A DNA stretch of 64,000 bases from Chitinophagaceae bacterium UBA1953 (GTDB lineage Bacteria > Bacteroidota > Bacteroidia > Chitinophagales > Chitinophagaceae). The notes under the pieces were generated by a model. It did not search any database and was not told the origin of the DNA. It saw only the letters and a list, made by a program, of their open reading frames with translations. Position numbers and translations under genes: made by a program. Location of the stretch: NCBI GenBank assembly GCA_002336115.1, contig DDEN01000041.1, positions 493,383 to 557,382 of the forward strand, given 5' to 3'. This document shows positions 17,312-26,456 of this stretch, in pieces. How positions within the stretch are numbered: position 1 is the first letter of the stretch; each line of letters starts with the position of its first letter.

Positions 17312-19342
17312 CTATGCCGAATAAAGGAATTTATCAACCATTGTTTTTAGGGGTGGCGACTGTAAATAGTCAGAATAACTTTTTAATAATGTCAATACTT
17401 CGCTTCTTTTTAAGTTCTGACAAGCTATTAGTGCTTTTTCAATATCAACTCGTTTAGGTGTTTTGAAATCTTCAAAAAGTCTAAGAACTTTGAGCAATTC
17501 CTTCGGTGAATTTTTTCCGAAGAACCGATTAGCATGTTCAAGTATGTTTTCAAGTATTGCAAAATCATCTTCATTCAATCTCAATTTGTCTTTCAGTTCG
17601 GGACCAATAAGGTTCAATTCTTCTATCAATAAATTACATTCTGCCTTATCTCCCTTATCAATGGCTTTAATAAAATCTAAATCATTTGCCGGATTTGAAG
17701 CTGTAGCCAAACTGGTATTGAAAACTGCTTTGGGGTTTGATGACTTGTTTTGAAACTTTTCCAAAATTTCCTTGGGTGAAAAGCTTTGGTTTGCAAGTGC
17801 ATAAGCTATTCTTCTTCCAGTAAGAATGTTGTCTCTGAATTTTTTCAGCCCGTTATCTGTAACCCTTTTCTCTTTAATGGTGCAGGTTATTTCCGGAACA
17901 ACTGAAGCAGTTCCTTTCTTTACTTCATCCACAAACCGTTTTGTGAATTCGTTTATTCGTGTTTCACTTTCAGGATATTCATAGCTTTCAATATGTGCTT
18001 TATAATACTGTGAAAGTGGTAAAGTGAAGCGGTTTGAGTTATCCTTTCCTTTCATTTCAGTATTAGTCCACCAAACTTTATTGCTTAATCTTGGTTGTCT
18101 CAATAATTGGAACTGAATTTTATCACACTCTTTTGCAAGATGCTCATAGAAAAATAAATTGAATGCCCCGTCACTACTTAACACATCGTCTTTAATGAAC
18201 CAGTGAACTTTAAAATCAAAACTCTCCTGTATAAGATTGCTAACTGTACCTCGCTTTCCTGTTAAAACAAAATAGGCTAACGGTCTGCTGCAATTGGCTC
18301 TTACTTCTTCCAGAATTTTATAGCCCTGGTATTTGTTCCAACTGCCATCCGGTTCAATTATTCGTAGGTCAGTAATAACGGCAGTTACTTTTTTATTATT
18401 CTGAATAGTGTCCTTAGCACTTTGATAATCCCTGAACAGGTGACATTTAATATTTTTACTTTCAAAATAATCTTTCAACATGTCCCTTACTTTCTCTGTG
18501 TCGTCTATTGCTACACACTCCCAGCGGCTTTCTTTTTTCGTTGTATCAACTTTCTTTTCTACATCAGGCATCAACGAATAAACATCCTGCATGTAACGAG
18601 TACCAATGAAACTTGCCTTATTGTAACGGTAGCTTTCCAGTTTAGTGGTATCATCTTTAATATTGTCAATATCACTTTCAATATCGTTACAGTACAACTG
18701 GAAATATTCTTTAAACCTGCCGATGTTATCTTTTGGAATATGAGGTTCTGCTTTTGCAAATGCTGTCTTGACTAACGAAACCAGTTTTTCCTTTATCCCT
18801 TTCTTGCTTGCATTGGTATGAGTGGTGTACAAATCATTTTTTAAATCGTGCATAATGTTGTGTACAATTCCCCTCGGACTGAAAAAGCTATACTGCACAT
18901 CGTTTAAGGTATGCTTATCAATACTCTCTGCCTGGGCAATAGCTTTCAGCAATGATTGAAGTTTATCTTTAAACGGCTCGCATATTAGATATACTTCCGG
19001 TGATTTAACGGCTTCAAATGCTTCCTTCCAATATTTGTTTTTGTTGGTGACATTTATGAGGGCTTTTTTTGAAAGGTTTGAAAGAATGAAAATCGGGAGA
19101 ACAGATTGCTGCATCACTCTCAATTTCATCAGTAAGTCTATGTTACCTAAATATTTTTTGTCGGTTTCCTTAACATCTTTGTTTTCCGCAAAAAACAATA
19201 CTGCCGAAAATGATTTAGTAGAAATGGCTGAAAGTAATTTATCTTCTGTATCGAAAACCTTAATGTCAATTGAATGCTTATTGAAGATTTTCTCCAAATT
19301 GGTTTTCTGAGAATTATTTAACAATACCACAATTTTTTCCAT
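17312..19342 (-). CDS. Double-receiver response regulator with H-box-like segment
   Basis: 676 residues. Residues 1-130 look like a degenerate receiver (IVVLLNN start, AVLFFAENKD, LPIFILSNL) lacking the acidic pair. Near 160-172 is IVHNIMHDLKNDL, whose His165-Asp-Leu-Lys-Asn resembles the HDxKN phosphoacceptor box of some sensor kinases. Residues ~274-390 form a complete receiver: Asp280/Asp281, phosphoacceptor Asp325 in VITDLR, Thr361 and Lys384. The C-terminal ~280 residues are helical, with no recognisable HTH or catalytic motif. It is last in the ABC-transporter operon, 16 bp after the 155-residue gene, and probably receives phosphate from or relays it to the kinase-like neighbour. Output is unknown. 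Confidence 0.72.
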   Translation of the reverse strand: MEKIVVLLNNSQKTNLEKIFNKHSIDIKVFDTEDKLLSAISTKSFSAVLFFAENKDVKETDKKYLGNIDLLMKLRVMQQSVLPIFILSNLSKKALINVTNKNKYWKEAFEAVKSPEVYLICEPFKDKLQSLLKAIAQAESIDKHTLNDVQYSFFSPRGIVHNIMHDLKNDLYTTHTNASKKGIKEKLVSLVKTAFAKAEPHIPKDNIGRFKEYFQLYCNDIESDIDNIKDDTTKLESYRYNKASFIGTRYMQDVYSLMPDVEKKVDTTKKESRWECVAIDDTEKVRDMLKDYFESKNIKCHLFRDYQSAKDTIQNNKKVTAVITDLRIIEPDGSWNKYQGYKILEEVRANCSRPLAYFVLTGKRGTVSNLIQESFDFKVHWFIKDDVLSSDGAFNLFFYEHLAKECDKIQFQLLRQPRLSNKVWWTNTEMKGKDNSNRFTLPLSQYYKAHIESYEYPESETRINEFTKRFVDEVKKGTASVVPEITCTIKEKRVTDNGLKKFRDNILTGRRIAYALANQSFSPKEILEKFQNKSSNPKAVFNTSLATASNPANDLDFIKAIDKGDKAECNLLIEELNLIGPELKDKLRLNEDDFAILENILEHANRFFGKNSPKELLKVLRLFEDFKTPKRVDIEKALIACQNLKRSEVLTLLKSYSDYLQSPPLKTMVDKFLYSA

Positions 19343-19357
19343 AGCGTGTATAAAATA

Positions 19358-19825
19358 TTATTCAATAATAAAGCCCTCAATAATTTCAAATCTCACTTCA
19401 CCTTTGGTCTTTAGGTGGGCAAGAAATTGACATAGATTTGCTAATACTTTATCCGAACCAGTCAAGTGGTAATTTTTATTTTTCATATTGTTGTAATCAC
19501 CTTTTGTGTCCATTTTAAAACGACTGTGATTCATTGGATCAGCGTTATTATTCCAAGAATCGGTGTGGCATATTACTTGTGCATTTTTCAAATCTTTCAA
19601 CCCTTTAAAACAATCAGGAATATCTGAGAAATGTACAATTATTAATGCATCGTCTTTATCCCAATCTTGAATAGTTTTGGCTCTATCGGAAATATAGTCC
19701 AATGTCTTATGGTCATACAATTCAAATCCTTCGATCTGCTCGATAATTCTTTTATGGCGTTGATATGTGTTGGCAGGGTTACAAGGATTCCCACCCGGAT
19801 CAAAAACAAAGATTCTTGTTATCAT
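19358..19825 (-). CDS. Uncharacterised alpha/beta protein in signalling operon
   Basis: 155 residues, no signal or membrane segment. Alternating strands (RIFVFDPGG, DDALIIVHFSDI, AQVICHTDSW, VRFEIIEGF) suggest a small Rossmann- or receiver-like fold, with conserved-looking acidic/histidine residues (HFSD, CHTDSW). The start overlaps the end of the kinase-like gene by 4 bp, so translation is probably coupled and the product may bind that protein. No family recognised. Confidence 0.6.
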   Translation of the reverse strand: MITRIFVFDPGGNPCNPANTYQRHKRIIEQIEGFELYDHKTLDYISDRAKTIQDWDKDDALIIVHFSDIPDCFKGLKDLKNAQVICHTDSWNNNADPMNHSRFKMDTKGDYNNMKNKNYHLTGSDKVLANLCQFLAHLKTKGEVRFEIIEGFIIE

Positions 19826-21612
19826 TTGAAAATTAATTGATAGTGAAACCCATTTTGTAAGTGGGAATAATCCGATTGGTCGTTATTATTCTGTAAAGGA
19901 TTATCCACTCCAGTTGAATATAACAGCGTTGATACAGTTCCATCATTTTTATTCACAAATTTTAAATGCACATGATAAAATTCATTCAAGAGCACAATCA
20001 TTCCGCCTAGCTTCTCATGCTGGCTCTTTGACTTCTTTGCAGAATCAATAATTCCACAAAAGTCAGTAACTGGTTCTTTACCCACATGAAAAATTATATG
20101 AGGGTATTCACATTCAAAAAAGTCCATAACATTTACATCAGCGTATTGACTCCTCCCTCCCCACCTTAGCGCATTACTATAAATGCAGTTCAAAATTGCT
20201 TCAATATGGTCGCTGGTAAAAAAAATTTCAAGGTCCTTCTTCCCATTTCCATTTAAATAAATTTCTCTATTAGTGAGTCCACGAATAACAATGGTTCCTT
20301 CCAACTTTGCTAATAAAGCATTGAATGCCTCTTCAGTTTTCTTTCCCTCCCTCGCTGTTACAGCATTTTTGATATTGATCCATAATGGGCGAAACTCAGT
20401 AATAAGTGCTATGTATGGTTCAAAGACGTTCACTATATCGTTGGTTATTCCACTCCAAATTTTATCAACTGACCAATTATTTTGAACTGCATAATTTACT
20501 AAACTTTCAGTATGCTTATAATGATGATGACAGGTTTCGAAAGGACATTTAGAGTCCAATACCTTCTTAAATTCAAATAAGACCTTTCCTAAAGATTTAT
20601 TATTAAGGTCAGCTTTATAGCTTTCGATTTCTAATTTTAGTAACTCATTATTATCATAAACTATTTGCACAGCTAGATTCGATGAAATGTGATTTGAAAT
20701 AATACTAAAAAAGGATTGTGTCTCATCGAAAATTTCTTTTTCTTTATGCGTTCCAACTCCAATTCCGCCAAGAGTATATTTCAAATTCTTATATACCATC
20801 GCAACCGATAAAAAGTAATATATACTTGAATCATATAGGTAGCATAATAGGGAATTTACATAACCGATAATAAGCAGATCAATTGGATTGATTAATTCAT
20901 TTTGCAGGCATTGTTTTAAAGAATCGAGATCGCCGTTTGCAAAATTCATTTTACTAAGCTTTTCTTTAAAGGTATCTGGGGGCATTTTCATTAGTTGCCC
21001 AAATATTTTCCCATAATCATGCGCAGATTGATTGTTTATTATTTCATACTCTGAGGGGTTGCTATTATTCTCCTTAACAAGAAATCGCTCAGAAACATCT
21101 TTTATAATGTTTTCATATTCATTGAAAGGGAAGCGCTCTTGTTCGTAAAACTTATAGGGAACGGAAATTACCAAAGTATTGGCTCTTACTATATGTTCGA
21201 AAGCGATAAATTCAATATCATTCTTCAGTTGTACTTTGAGAATTACACTGCTCCTAAAGTTTGAAGTAATAAGTTTATTAATACTTTTCCCAGGAGACAA
21301 CTCCTTTAGAGCATAAACATAGAGTGAAAGGGCAAACGGAGCTATTTTATTTTTGAACTCATGAAACAAAAATTTTTTCAGGGTTATTGTATCCCATGCT
21401 TCAAAATCGACATTTTGTATTTTATCAGCTTTTAATTTGGCGAAGCCAGATATCAAAAATGTAAACTGGTCTTGCTCTTTAAGAAACGAATTCTCATATA
21501 GTTTTTTGAAAATAATAGCAAAATCCTCTTCAGCATTTTCATATCCCGTAATCGAAAATGGGAATGTGCTTAGTAGATTAGAAAACAGATTTTCAAGTTT
21601 GTTATCTGACAT
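19822..21612 (-). CDS. Sensor-kinase-like protein with degenerate GHKL domain
   Basis: I start at the internal ATG at 21612 (596 residues, MSDNKLENLF), which overlaps the GNAT gene by 11 bp. A longer frame would overlap it by 71 bp. No membrane helices are clear. The last ~140 residues carry a GHKL-like layout: FTSDHIEAILNCIYSNALRWGG in the N-box position (about 465-488), then HEKLGGMIVLLNEFYHVHLKF and DGTVSTLLYS, resembling the G2-box/last strands. The canonical G1 DxGxG is absent, so ATP binding may be lost or unusual. No clear H-box is present here, while one appears in the regulator two genes downstream. Probably cytoplasmic partner of that regulator. Confidence 0.6.
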   Translation of the reverse strand: MSDNKLENLFSNLLSTFPFSITGYENAEEDFAIIFKKLYENSFLKEQDQFTFLISGFAKLKADKIQNVDFEAWDTITLKKFLFHEFKNKIAPFALSLYVYALKELSPGKSINKLITSNFRSSVILKVQLKNDIEFIAFEHIVRANTLVISVPYKFYEQERFPFNEYENIIKDVSERFLVKENNSNPSEYEIINNQSAHDYGKIFGQLMKMPPDTFKEKLSKMNFANGDLDSLKQCLQNELINPIDLLIIGYVNSLLCYLYDSSIYYFLSVAMVYKNLKYTLGGIGVGTHKEKEIFDETQSFFSIISNHISSNLAVQIVYDNNELLKLEIESYKADLNNKSLGKVLFEFKKVLDSKCPFETCHHHYKHTESLVNYAVQNNWSVDKIWSGITNDIVNVFEPYIALITEFRPLWINIKNAVTAREGKKTEEAFNALLAKLEGTIVIRGLTNREIYLNGNGKKDLEIFFTSDHIEAILNCIYSNALRWGGRSQYADVNVMDFFECEYPHIIFHVGKEPVTDFCGIIDSAKKSKSQHEKLGGMIVLLNEFYHVHLKFVNKNDGTVSTLLYSTGVDNPLQNNNDQSDYSHLQNGFHYQLIFK

Positions 21613-22192
21613 GGCTATTAAGTGATTTGTGCATAATTGCCCATCCTCTGTTATTGATTTTTTGTGTGTCAACTATTCTGAATCCGAGAGACGTAAATAA
21701 GTTCAAAGATGGTATGTTGGTTTCTGGAAATATTGAAATCATACAGTAATAGTCCATGTAACCATCCCTCATACCCATCTCCAGTGTTTTTTCAACCATT
21801 AGTTTGGAAAAGCCCATACGCCTATATTTTTTTGGATGAATGACCATTTGATCCAACCAAATGAATTTATCATTCAGGTTGAACAAAAAATCAAGCACCC
21901 CCTTTTCATAAAGCAGATAACCCTGAGAAATTTGCGCCTGAATTTCATCAGAAGAAAAATTAATCAACGTTCCAATTATCTTATCATTCAGTTCAGTAAT
22001 TAAGTTGTACTTATTCCGGTCTAACCTTGTCTTATACTCAATGCTATTGGGGTAGTTAATAAGAAACCCGGTATTCTTATTATTCAACTCGGACAATAGA
22101 TTGTCCTTGATTATATTGCTTACTACTCGAATATCTGCACTTGAACTTGGACGCAAATCATGTCGGATGTCTTGCTTTAACTCTAGTTTCAT
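21602..22192 (-). CDS. GNAT-family N-acetyltransferase
   Basis: 196 residues. The acetyl-CoA-binding core is visible as FIWLDQMVIHPKKYRRMGFSKLMVEKTLEMG (R-R-M-G-F as the Q/RxxGxG/A-like loop), followed by NIPSLNLFTSLGF, the usual beta-7 ending. The N-terminal half carries substrate-binding elements not recognisable by family. It sits between the binding-protein gene (directly abutting, 0 bp) and the kinase-like gene (11-bp overlap). It may acetylate the transported ligand or modify a signalling partner. The substrate is unknown. Confidence 0.8.
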   Translation of the reverse strand: MKLELKQDIRHDLRPSSSADIRVVSNIIKDNLLSELNNKNTGFLINYPNSIEYKTRLDRNKYNLITELNDKIIGTLINFSSDEIQAQISQGYLLYEKGVLDFLFNLNDKFIWLDQMVIHPKKYRRMGFSKLMVEKTLEMGMRDGYMDYYCMISIFPETNIPSLNLFTSLGFRIVDTQKINNRGWAIMHKSLNSHVR

Positions 22193-23266
22193 TTAAAAGG
22201 TCTTGATTTGAATAGGATGCACAAAATTTTTGTTTGCCAATTTGATTTGTGGAAATTCTCCAGCAGAAATAACAACTTGATTTCCTGTTTTCAAAACACT
22301 ATCCAAGTTATGCGCAATTGTCATAATTGCACTGTAGGATAGTACTGCCGGAATTTGTGGGTCAGAGTTGAATTTGGATTTATACTTTGCGGAAAAAACC
22401 TTATAACCTGGCATTTCATAATTCGGTGAGTATGCAAAATCAAAATAAGTTATTCCTTCTCCAAGTTTACCTACAGTGTTTTTAACATCTGGCAATGTGG
22501 ATTCAATACCGCCATAGATTTCCCCATTATATCTTAATTCTTTGAGTGTTTTGTAAACAAGTCCTAAGCTTTTCCCAATTCCAATTATATAAACATTTTG
22601 CGTTTTACTCTGTTTAAATTTTTCAACCAACGTTCTATAATCGTTTGCCTTTTCATCAAAAGCATTTTCAAATGTTACTTCAATATTCTTTGCCTTCAAA
22701 TTATTTAATAGTGATTTGTAGATGCTGCTTCCAAATTCTGAGTTAGCATACAAGATTCCAATTTTGTTCACATGAAAAGAATCACTCAATGTACTGGCAA
22801 CAATTTTTGTAAAATCATCCGGTTCAATATAATTTCTTAATGTATATTTTGATGAATCCAAAAGGTTACCAGCCCCTGAAACTGCAATCAGAATTTGGTT
22901 ATTCTTTTCAGTTATCGGCTTTATCGCCAATGAAACTCCACTTAGCTGTGAGTATACAATAGAAGGTTTATTTACAGTATTGGCTTTCATAATGAGATTC
23001 ACCCCTTCCTTAGGATCGCCCTTGCTGTCTTCATAGGAAATATCGATAACGTTTCCGGCTATTCCTCCTGAACCATTAATTTCTGCAACAGCCAACTGCA
23101 ATCCATTCTTAGAATACTCCCCAGCAACCGCTGCATTGCCAGTTAACGGAAGAATAGCTGTAATTGTAATCTTTTCGCTTTTGTTTTGTGAGGGATTGTT
23201 ATTGCAGGCTGCAAAAAGTACGATATTGAATGTAATTATAAATACTGATTTAATTATTCTGCTCAT
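22193..23266 (-). CDS. Branched-chain-amino-acid-type ABC substrate-binding lipoprotein
   Basis: 357 residues, type I periplasmic-binding protein (Peripla_BP_6). The lipobox LFAAC (Cys21) predicts a lipid anchor. Family signatures are ITAILPLTGNAAVAGEYSKNGLQLAVAEINGSGGIAG, YEDSKGDPKEG, KIGILYANSEFGSS and NDYRTLVEKFK. It should capture a ligand for the LivHMGF-like permease encoded upstream. It is the fifth gene of the operon, 15 bp after the LivF-like gene. In this setting it could also act as the sensor input for the kinase-like and receiver proteins encoded downstream; that is inference. Ligand cannot be read from sequence. Confidence 0.85.
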   Translation of the reverse strand: MSRIIKSVFIITFNIVLFAACNNNPSQNKSEKITITAILPLTGNAAVAGEYSKNGLQLAVAEINGSGGIAGNVIDISYEDSKGDPKEGVNLIMKANTVNKPSIVYSQLSGVSLAIKPITEKNNQILIAVSGAGNLLDSSKYTLRNYIEPDDFTKIVASTLSDSFHVNKIGILYANSEFGSSIYKSLLNNLKAKNIEVTFENAFDEKANDYRTLVEKFKQSKTQNVYIIGIGKSLGLVYKTLKELRYNGEIYGGIESTLPDVKNTVGKLGEGITYFDFAYSPNYEMPGYKVFSAKYKSKFNSDPQIPAVLSYSAIMTIAHNLDSVLKTGNQVVISAGEFPQIKLANKNFVHPIQIKTF

Positions 23267-23281
23267 TATTACATTTTTAAT

Positions 23282-23992
23282 TTAGTTATATAAATGTGTA
23301 TTTAAGAAATTTTCATTTTGAAATTCTATTTTTGAAAAACCGTCAAGCCATTTTCCCTCTTTGATAATTGCCACCCGGTCAGCTAAGTTAAAAGCAGCTT
23401 GATAATTATGTTCAACCAAAAGCATAGTTTTTTGTTTTTCCTGTTTCATCTTTCTCAAAAAATCAATTGCCTGTTTCGCTGATTCAGGGGAAAGTCCTGC
23501 TGTAGGTTCATCAAGTAACCAACATTGCGTTTGTTGCGAAAGCAACATAGCGAATGAAAGCATTTGTCTTTGTCCACCTGAAAGGTTACCCCCCAGCTTG
23601 TCCATGAGCTTTTCCAATGCAGGAAAGTAATTGAGGCATTCTTCTAATATATTTGTTGCTTCTGTTTTGCTTTTCTCTTTTAGAGCCAATTCAAAATGCT
23701 CACTAACTTTCATTGCAGAAAATACCATCCCTCCTTGAAGGAAAAGAGAAATGCCAGCTTGTTTAATATTCCAGGGCTTTAGCATCATAAGATTTGTTCC
23801 TGCAAATGAAATTTCTCCTGAGAGATCTGCGGTTATCTGAAAAATAGATTTAAGCAAAGTGCTTTTGCCACACCCGTTTTGCCCAATAACAGCCAAGACT
23901 TCTCCTTTATTTACCGAGAAGGAAATGTTCTGCAAAACTGTTTTGCTGTTGTAACCACAAGTCAGGTTTTCTATGTGAAGCAATTCGCTCAT
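23282..23992 (-). CDS. LivF-like ABC ATPase
   Basis: 236 residues. Walker A GQNGCGKST, signature LSGGQRQML, Walker B CWLLDEPTAGLSP and the switch His in LLVEHNYQAA are all intact. Size and the missing long C-terminal insert fit the LivF branch of the hydrophobic-amino-acid (HAAT) family. The gene starts inside the LivG-like gene (4-bp overlap), so the two ATPases are likely made in equal amounts as a heterodimer. Confidence 0.85.
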   Translation of the reverse strand: MSELLHIENLTCGYNSKTVLQNISFSVNKGEVLAVIGQNGCGKSTLLKSIFQITADLSGEISFAGTNLMMLKPWNIKQAGISLFLQGGMVFSAMKVSEHFELALKEKSKTEATNILEECLNYFPALEKLMDKLGGNLSGGQRQMLSFAMLLSQQTQCWLLDEPTAGLSPESAKQAIDFLRKMKQEKQKTMLLVEHNYQAAFNLADRVAIIKEGKWLDGFSKIEFQNENFLNTHLYN

Positions 23993-24708
23993 GTAGTTGC
24001 AATGTCGTTTATAATTTTAATCGCCCCCTCTTTCATTTCAATATGAATGTCGGCAATTGCCAATGCCTTGTTGATATTGTGTTCAATGATTAAAAAAGTG
24101 ATTCCTTCATTTCTCATTTGTAAAATCATGCTGCTGATTTGTTCAATCGTACTTGGATTTAAACCTGCAAAGGGTTCATCCAATAAAGCTAATTGAGTTC
24201 CGTTCATAGCTATCATGCAAAAGGAAATCAGTTTTTGTTGACCATAGGAAAGTTCTCCTGCTGTCTGATTACTCAAATCCTGTAAGCCAAATTTTGCAAG
24301 CAGAGCATTGGCTTTTTTCTTTAACATTTTATCTTCCTGCCTTGCCACTTTGGATTTAAATATTAGACTGGCAAAACTGTTTCCTGAGTTGTTATGTACT
24401 GCTGAAACTAAATTCTCCCACACCATCAAATTCTTAAACAATCTAGGCCGCTGATACAAACGGATAATGCCCAACTGTGAAATTTGCAAAGCAGATTTTG
24501 TTTCAATATTGTTTCCATTGAAGATAATTTTCCCTTTCAATGGTTTATCTAATCCCGTAATGAGGTTGAACAATGTAGTTTTCCCTGCTCCGTTTTCACC
24601 TGTGATAAGCACAATACTTTTCTTGCTCATTGAGAATGAAACATCTTTAACTGCTGCAACTCCGTCAAAGGATTTGTTAAGGTTTTCTATCTCTAAAAGT
24701 TCACTCAT
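23989..24708 (-). CDS. LivG-like ABC ATPase
   Basis: 239 residues. Walker A GENGAGKTT, LYQRPRLFKNLMVWENL as the LivG-type Q-loop region, signature LSYGQQKLI, Walker B LALLDEPFAGLNP and H-loop LIIEHNIN. The LSYGQQ signature and the xRPRLFKxLTVxENL-type block place it in the LivG branch. It overlaps both neighbours by 4 bp, so the transporter operon is translationally coupled throughout. Confidence 0.85.
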   Translation of the reverse strand: MSELLEIENLNKSFDGVAAVKDVSFSMSKKSIVLITGENGAGKTTLFNLITGLDKPLKGKIIFNGNNIETKSALQISQLGIIRLYQRPRLFKNLMVWENLVSAVHNNSGNSFASLIFKSKVARQEDKMLKKKANALLAKFGLQDLSNQTAGELSYGQQKLISFCMIAMNGTQLALLDEPFAGLNPSTIEQISSMILQMRNEGITFLIIEHNINKALAIADIHIEMKEGAIKIINDIATT

Positions 24709-25574
24709 TGAATTAAATATTTTCCGAAAATACCTTTGGGCTTGAAACGAACAATCAGCACCAATAGTAAGCCGAATAATATCATTCGCATATTAGCCGC
24801 AATGCCTTCAGGCAGTTGCAAAAATTTTAAAAATTCTGGCAGAAGAATGTAAATGGCTGCACCGGTAATTGGTCCAATTATTCTGCCTGCACCGCCAATT
24901 AAAACAATGCTGAGAATAAGTATTGATTCATCTAATGTAAATGAAGTTGGATCAATGTATGTGGTGTATGTAGCGTAAATACTTCCTGCAATTCCTGCTA
25001 CAATGGAAGAAAGGATTATACTGATCTTTTTGTAATATTTAGGGTTTTTCCCCAAACTCAGAACTTCTATCTCGTCATCTCTAGTTGCCTGTATCAATCG
25101 GCAAAGCGGGGTTTTAAGAAACCATACATAAAAAAGAATCACAACTAAAACCCAAACACCACCAAACAAAGCAAAGCTCCCGGGTGTGTTTATATTCAAT
25201 CCGGAAATTTCAGGATTGGAAATTCCTGTAATGCCATAAGAACCCCTTGTAACAGAAATCCAGTTGTAAACAACTGAAAAGAAAATGATTTGCAAAGCAA
25301 GTGTTGCTAAACTGAAGTAAAACTCTCTTACTTTTCCTGCAACAAAACTGAAAAGTAAGGCTGACAACATGCAGGTCAGTATTGCCGAAGGCAATGCAAG
25401 CCAATAAGTGAACCCGAATTTTGTAATAGTGATTGCTGTTGCATATGCACCGACACCATAAAAAACTGCCTGAGCCAAAGTCAACAAACCTGACAACCCA
25501 ACTTTCTGATTTGCACTCAATGCAAGCAAAATGTAAATTTCAAGTATTACAAGTATGTGGAGTAAATAGTTCAT
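24705..25574 (-). CDS. LivM-like ABC permease
   Basis: 289 residues, about eight hydrophobic segments. The blocks LSANQKVGLSGLLTLAQAVFYGVGAYATA near the N-terminus, TRGSYGITGI, and GGAGRIIGPITGAAIYILLPEFL near the C-terminus are typical of LivM permeases. It pairs with the LivH-like permease, whose stop it overlaps by 4 bp. Length is slightly shorter than Escherichia coli LivM, as usual for HAAT members without the N-terminal extension. Confidence 0.85.
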   Translation of the reverse strand: MNYLLHILVILEIYILLALSANQKVGLSGLLTLAQAVFYGVGAYATAITITKFGFTYWLALPSAILTCMLSALLFSFVAGKVREFYFSLATLALQIIFFSVVYNWISVTRGSYGITGISNPEISGLNINTPGSFALFGGVWVLVVILFYVWFLKTPLCRLIQATRDDEIEVLSLGKNPKYYKKISIILSSIVAGIAGSIYATYTTYIDPTSFTLDESILILSIVLIGGAGRIIGPITGAAIYILLPEFLKFLQLPEGIAANMRMILFGLLLVLIVRFKPKGIFGKYLIQ

Positions 25575-26449
25575 ACTGTGTCCTTTCTTAGATTGTAACT
25601 AATTATACCTTCTGTTCTAAACAAAATCACAAGCAATAAAATTAGGAATGTAATTCCGTCTTTCCATTGAGCATTTAAAAACCATTCAACAGAATTTTGC
25701 AAAAGTGTCAATGCAATGGCGAAAGCAATTATCAAAAGAATATTCAATCTTGAAACAAGAATTGCTACAACTGATGCACTGAGTGTGATGTTCATTCCTG
25801 ATTGTGGATTTACCCCAACTTCTATCGTTTTTAGAATGGCAGCAATTAGAGCCAACATGCTTCCGGAAATAAAAACCTTTAGCCTTTCTTTTTCCGTGTT
25901 TATACCAAGAACTTTGCTGATGGATTCATTGTCTGAAATGGACTGAAATGTCAAATTTGATTTTGAGAGTTTCAATATGACAGTAACTGTAGCTGTCGCT
26001 ATAATCCCAAAAGCTACTTGGATCAGTTGCACTTTTGTTAAAATGATGTTGCCGATGACAAATGAACCTGATATTGAATTTCCTATTATTTTGTCTTCAT
26101 TCCCGAATAGCAAAGCCAAAGTATTTACAATTGCCACATATAGACCCAATGAAGCAACCAATAAAATGCTTTGGTTGGACTGCCTTTTATTAATAGGTAA
26201 GTAAATGGCTTTTTCAATCAGCCAAATCATGATAGCCGTAACTGTGATGGCGAATAAAACAGCTACAGCCCAATTGTTTGTTTTTGAAAGCATCCACCAC
26301 AATGCGACTGCTCCAGCCACATACACACCACCATGTGCAATGTGAAAGACCCTCGTTACCCGAAAGATATAGGTAAAGCCAATCGCCATCAGGCTGAGAA
26401 TCAGTCCAGAAACGATGCTATTGATGAGAATTTGTAATGCAGTTTCCAA
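25571..26449 (-). CDS. LivH-like ABC permease, TTG start
   Basis: 292 residues with about eight hydrophobic segments. The start METALQILINSIVSGLILSLMAIGFTYIFRVTRVFHIAHG matches the LivH N-terminus well, which supports the TTG at 26449-26447 despite the rare start codon. The next Met would cut into helix 1. INPQSG-type sequence and a late VAILVSRLNILLIIAFAIALTLLQNSVEWF segment also fit. It opens the nine-gene operon. The -7 box of the shared promoter ends only 7 bp upstream, so the transcript may be almost leaderless. Confidence 0.85.
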   Translation of the reverse strand: METALQILINSIVSGLILSLMAIGFTYIFRVTRVFHIAHGGVYVAGAVALWWMLSKTNNWAVAVLFAITVTAIMIWLIEKAIYLPINKRQSNQSILLVASLGLYVAIVNTLALLFGNEDKIIGNSISGSFVIGNIILTKVQLIQVAFGIIATATVTVILKLSKSNLTFQSISDNESISKVLGINTEKERLKVFISGSMLALIAAILKTIEVGVNPQSGMNITLSASVVAILVSRLNILLIIAFAIALTLLQNSVEWFLNAQWKDGITFLILLLVILFRTEGIISYNLRKDTV

Positions 26450-26456
26450 AACAAGG

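Noticed and set aside
21613..21672. Longer start for the kinase-like protein
   Set aside because: It would overlap the GNAT coding sequence by 71 bp. The ATG at 21612 gives a short 11-bp overlap like the rest of the operon.
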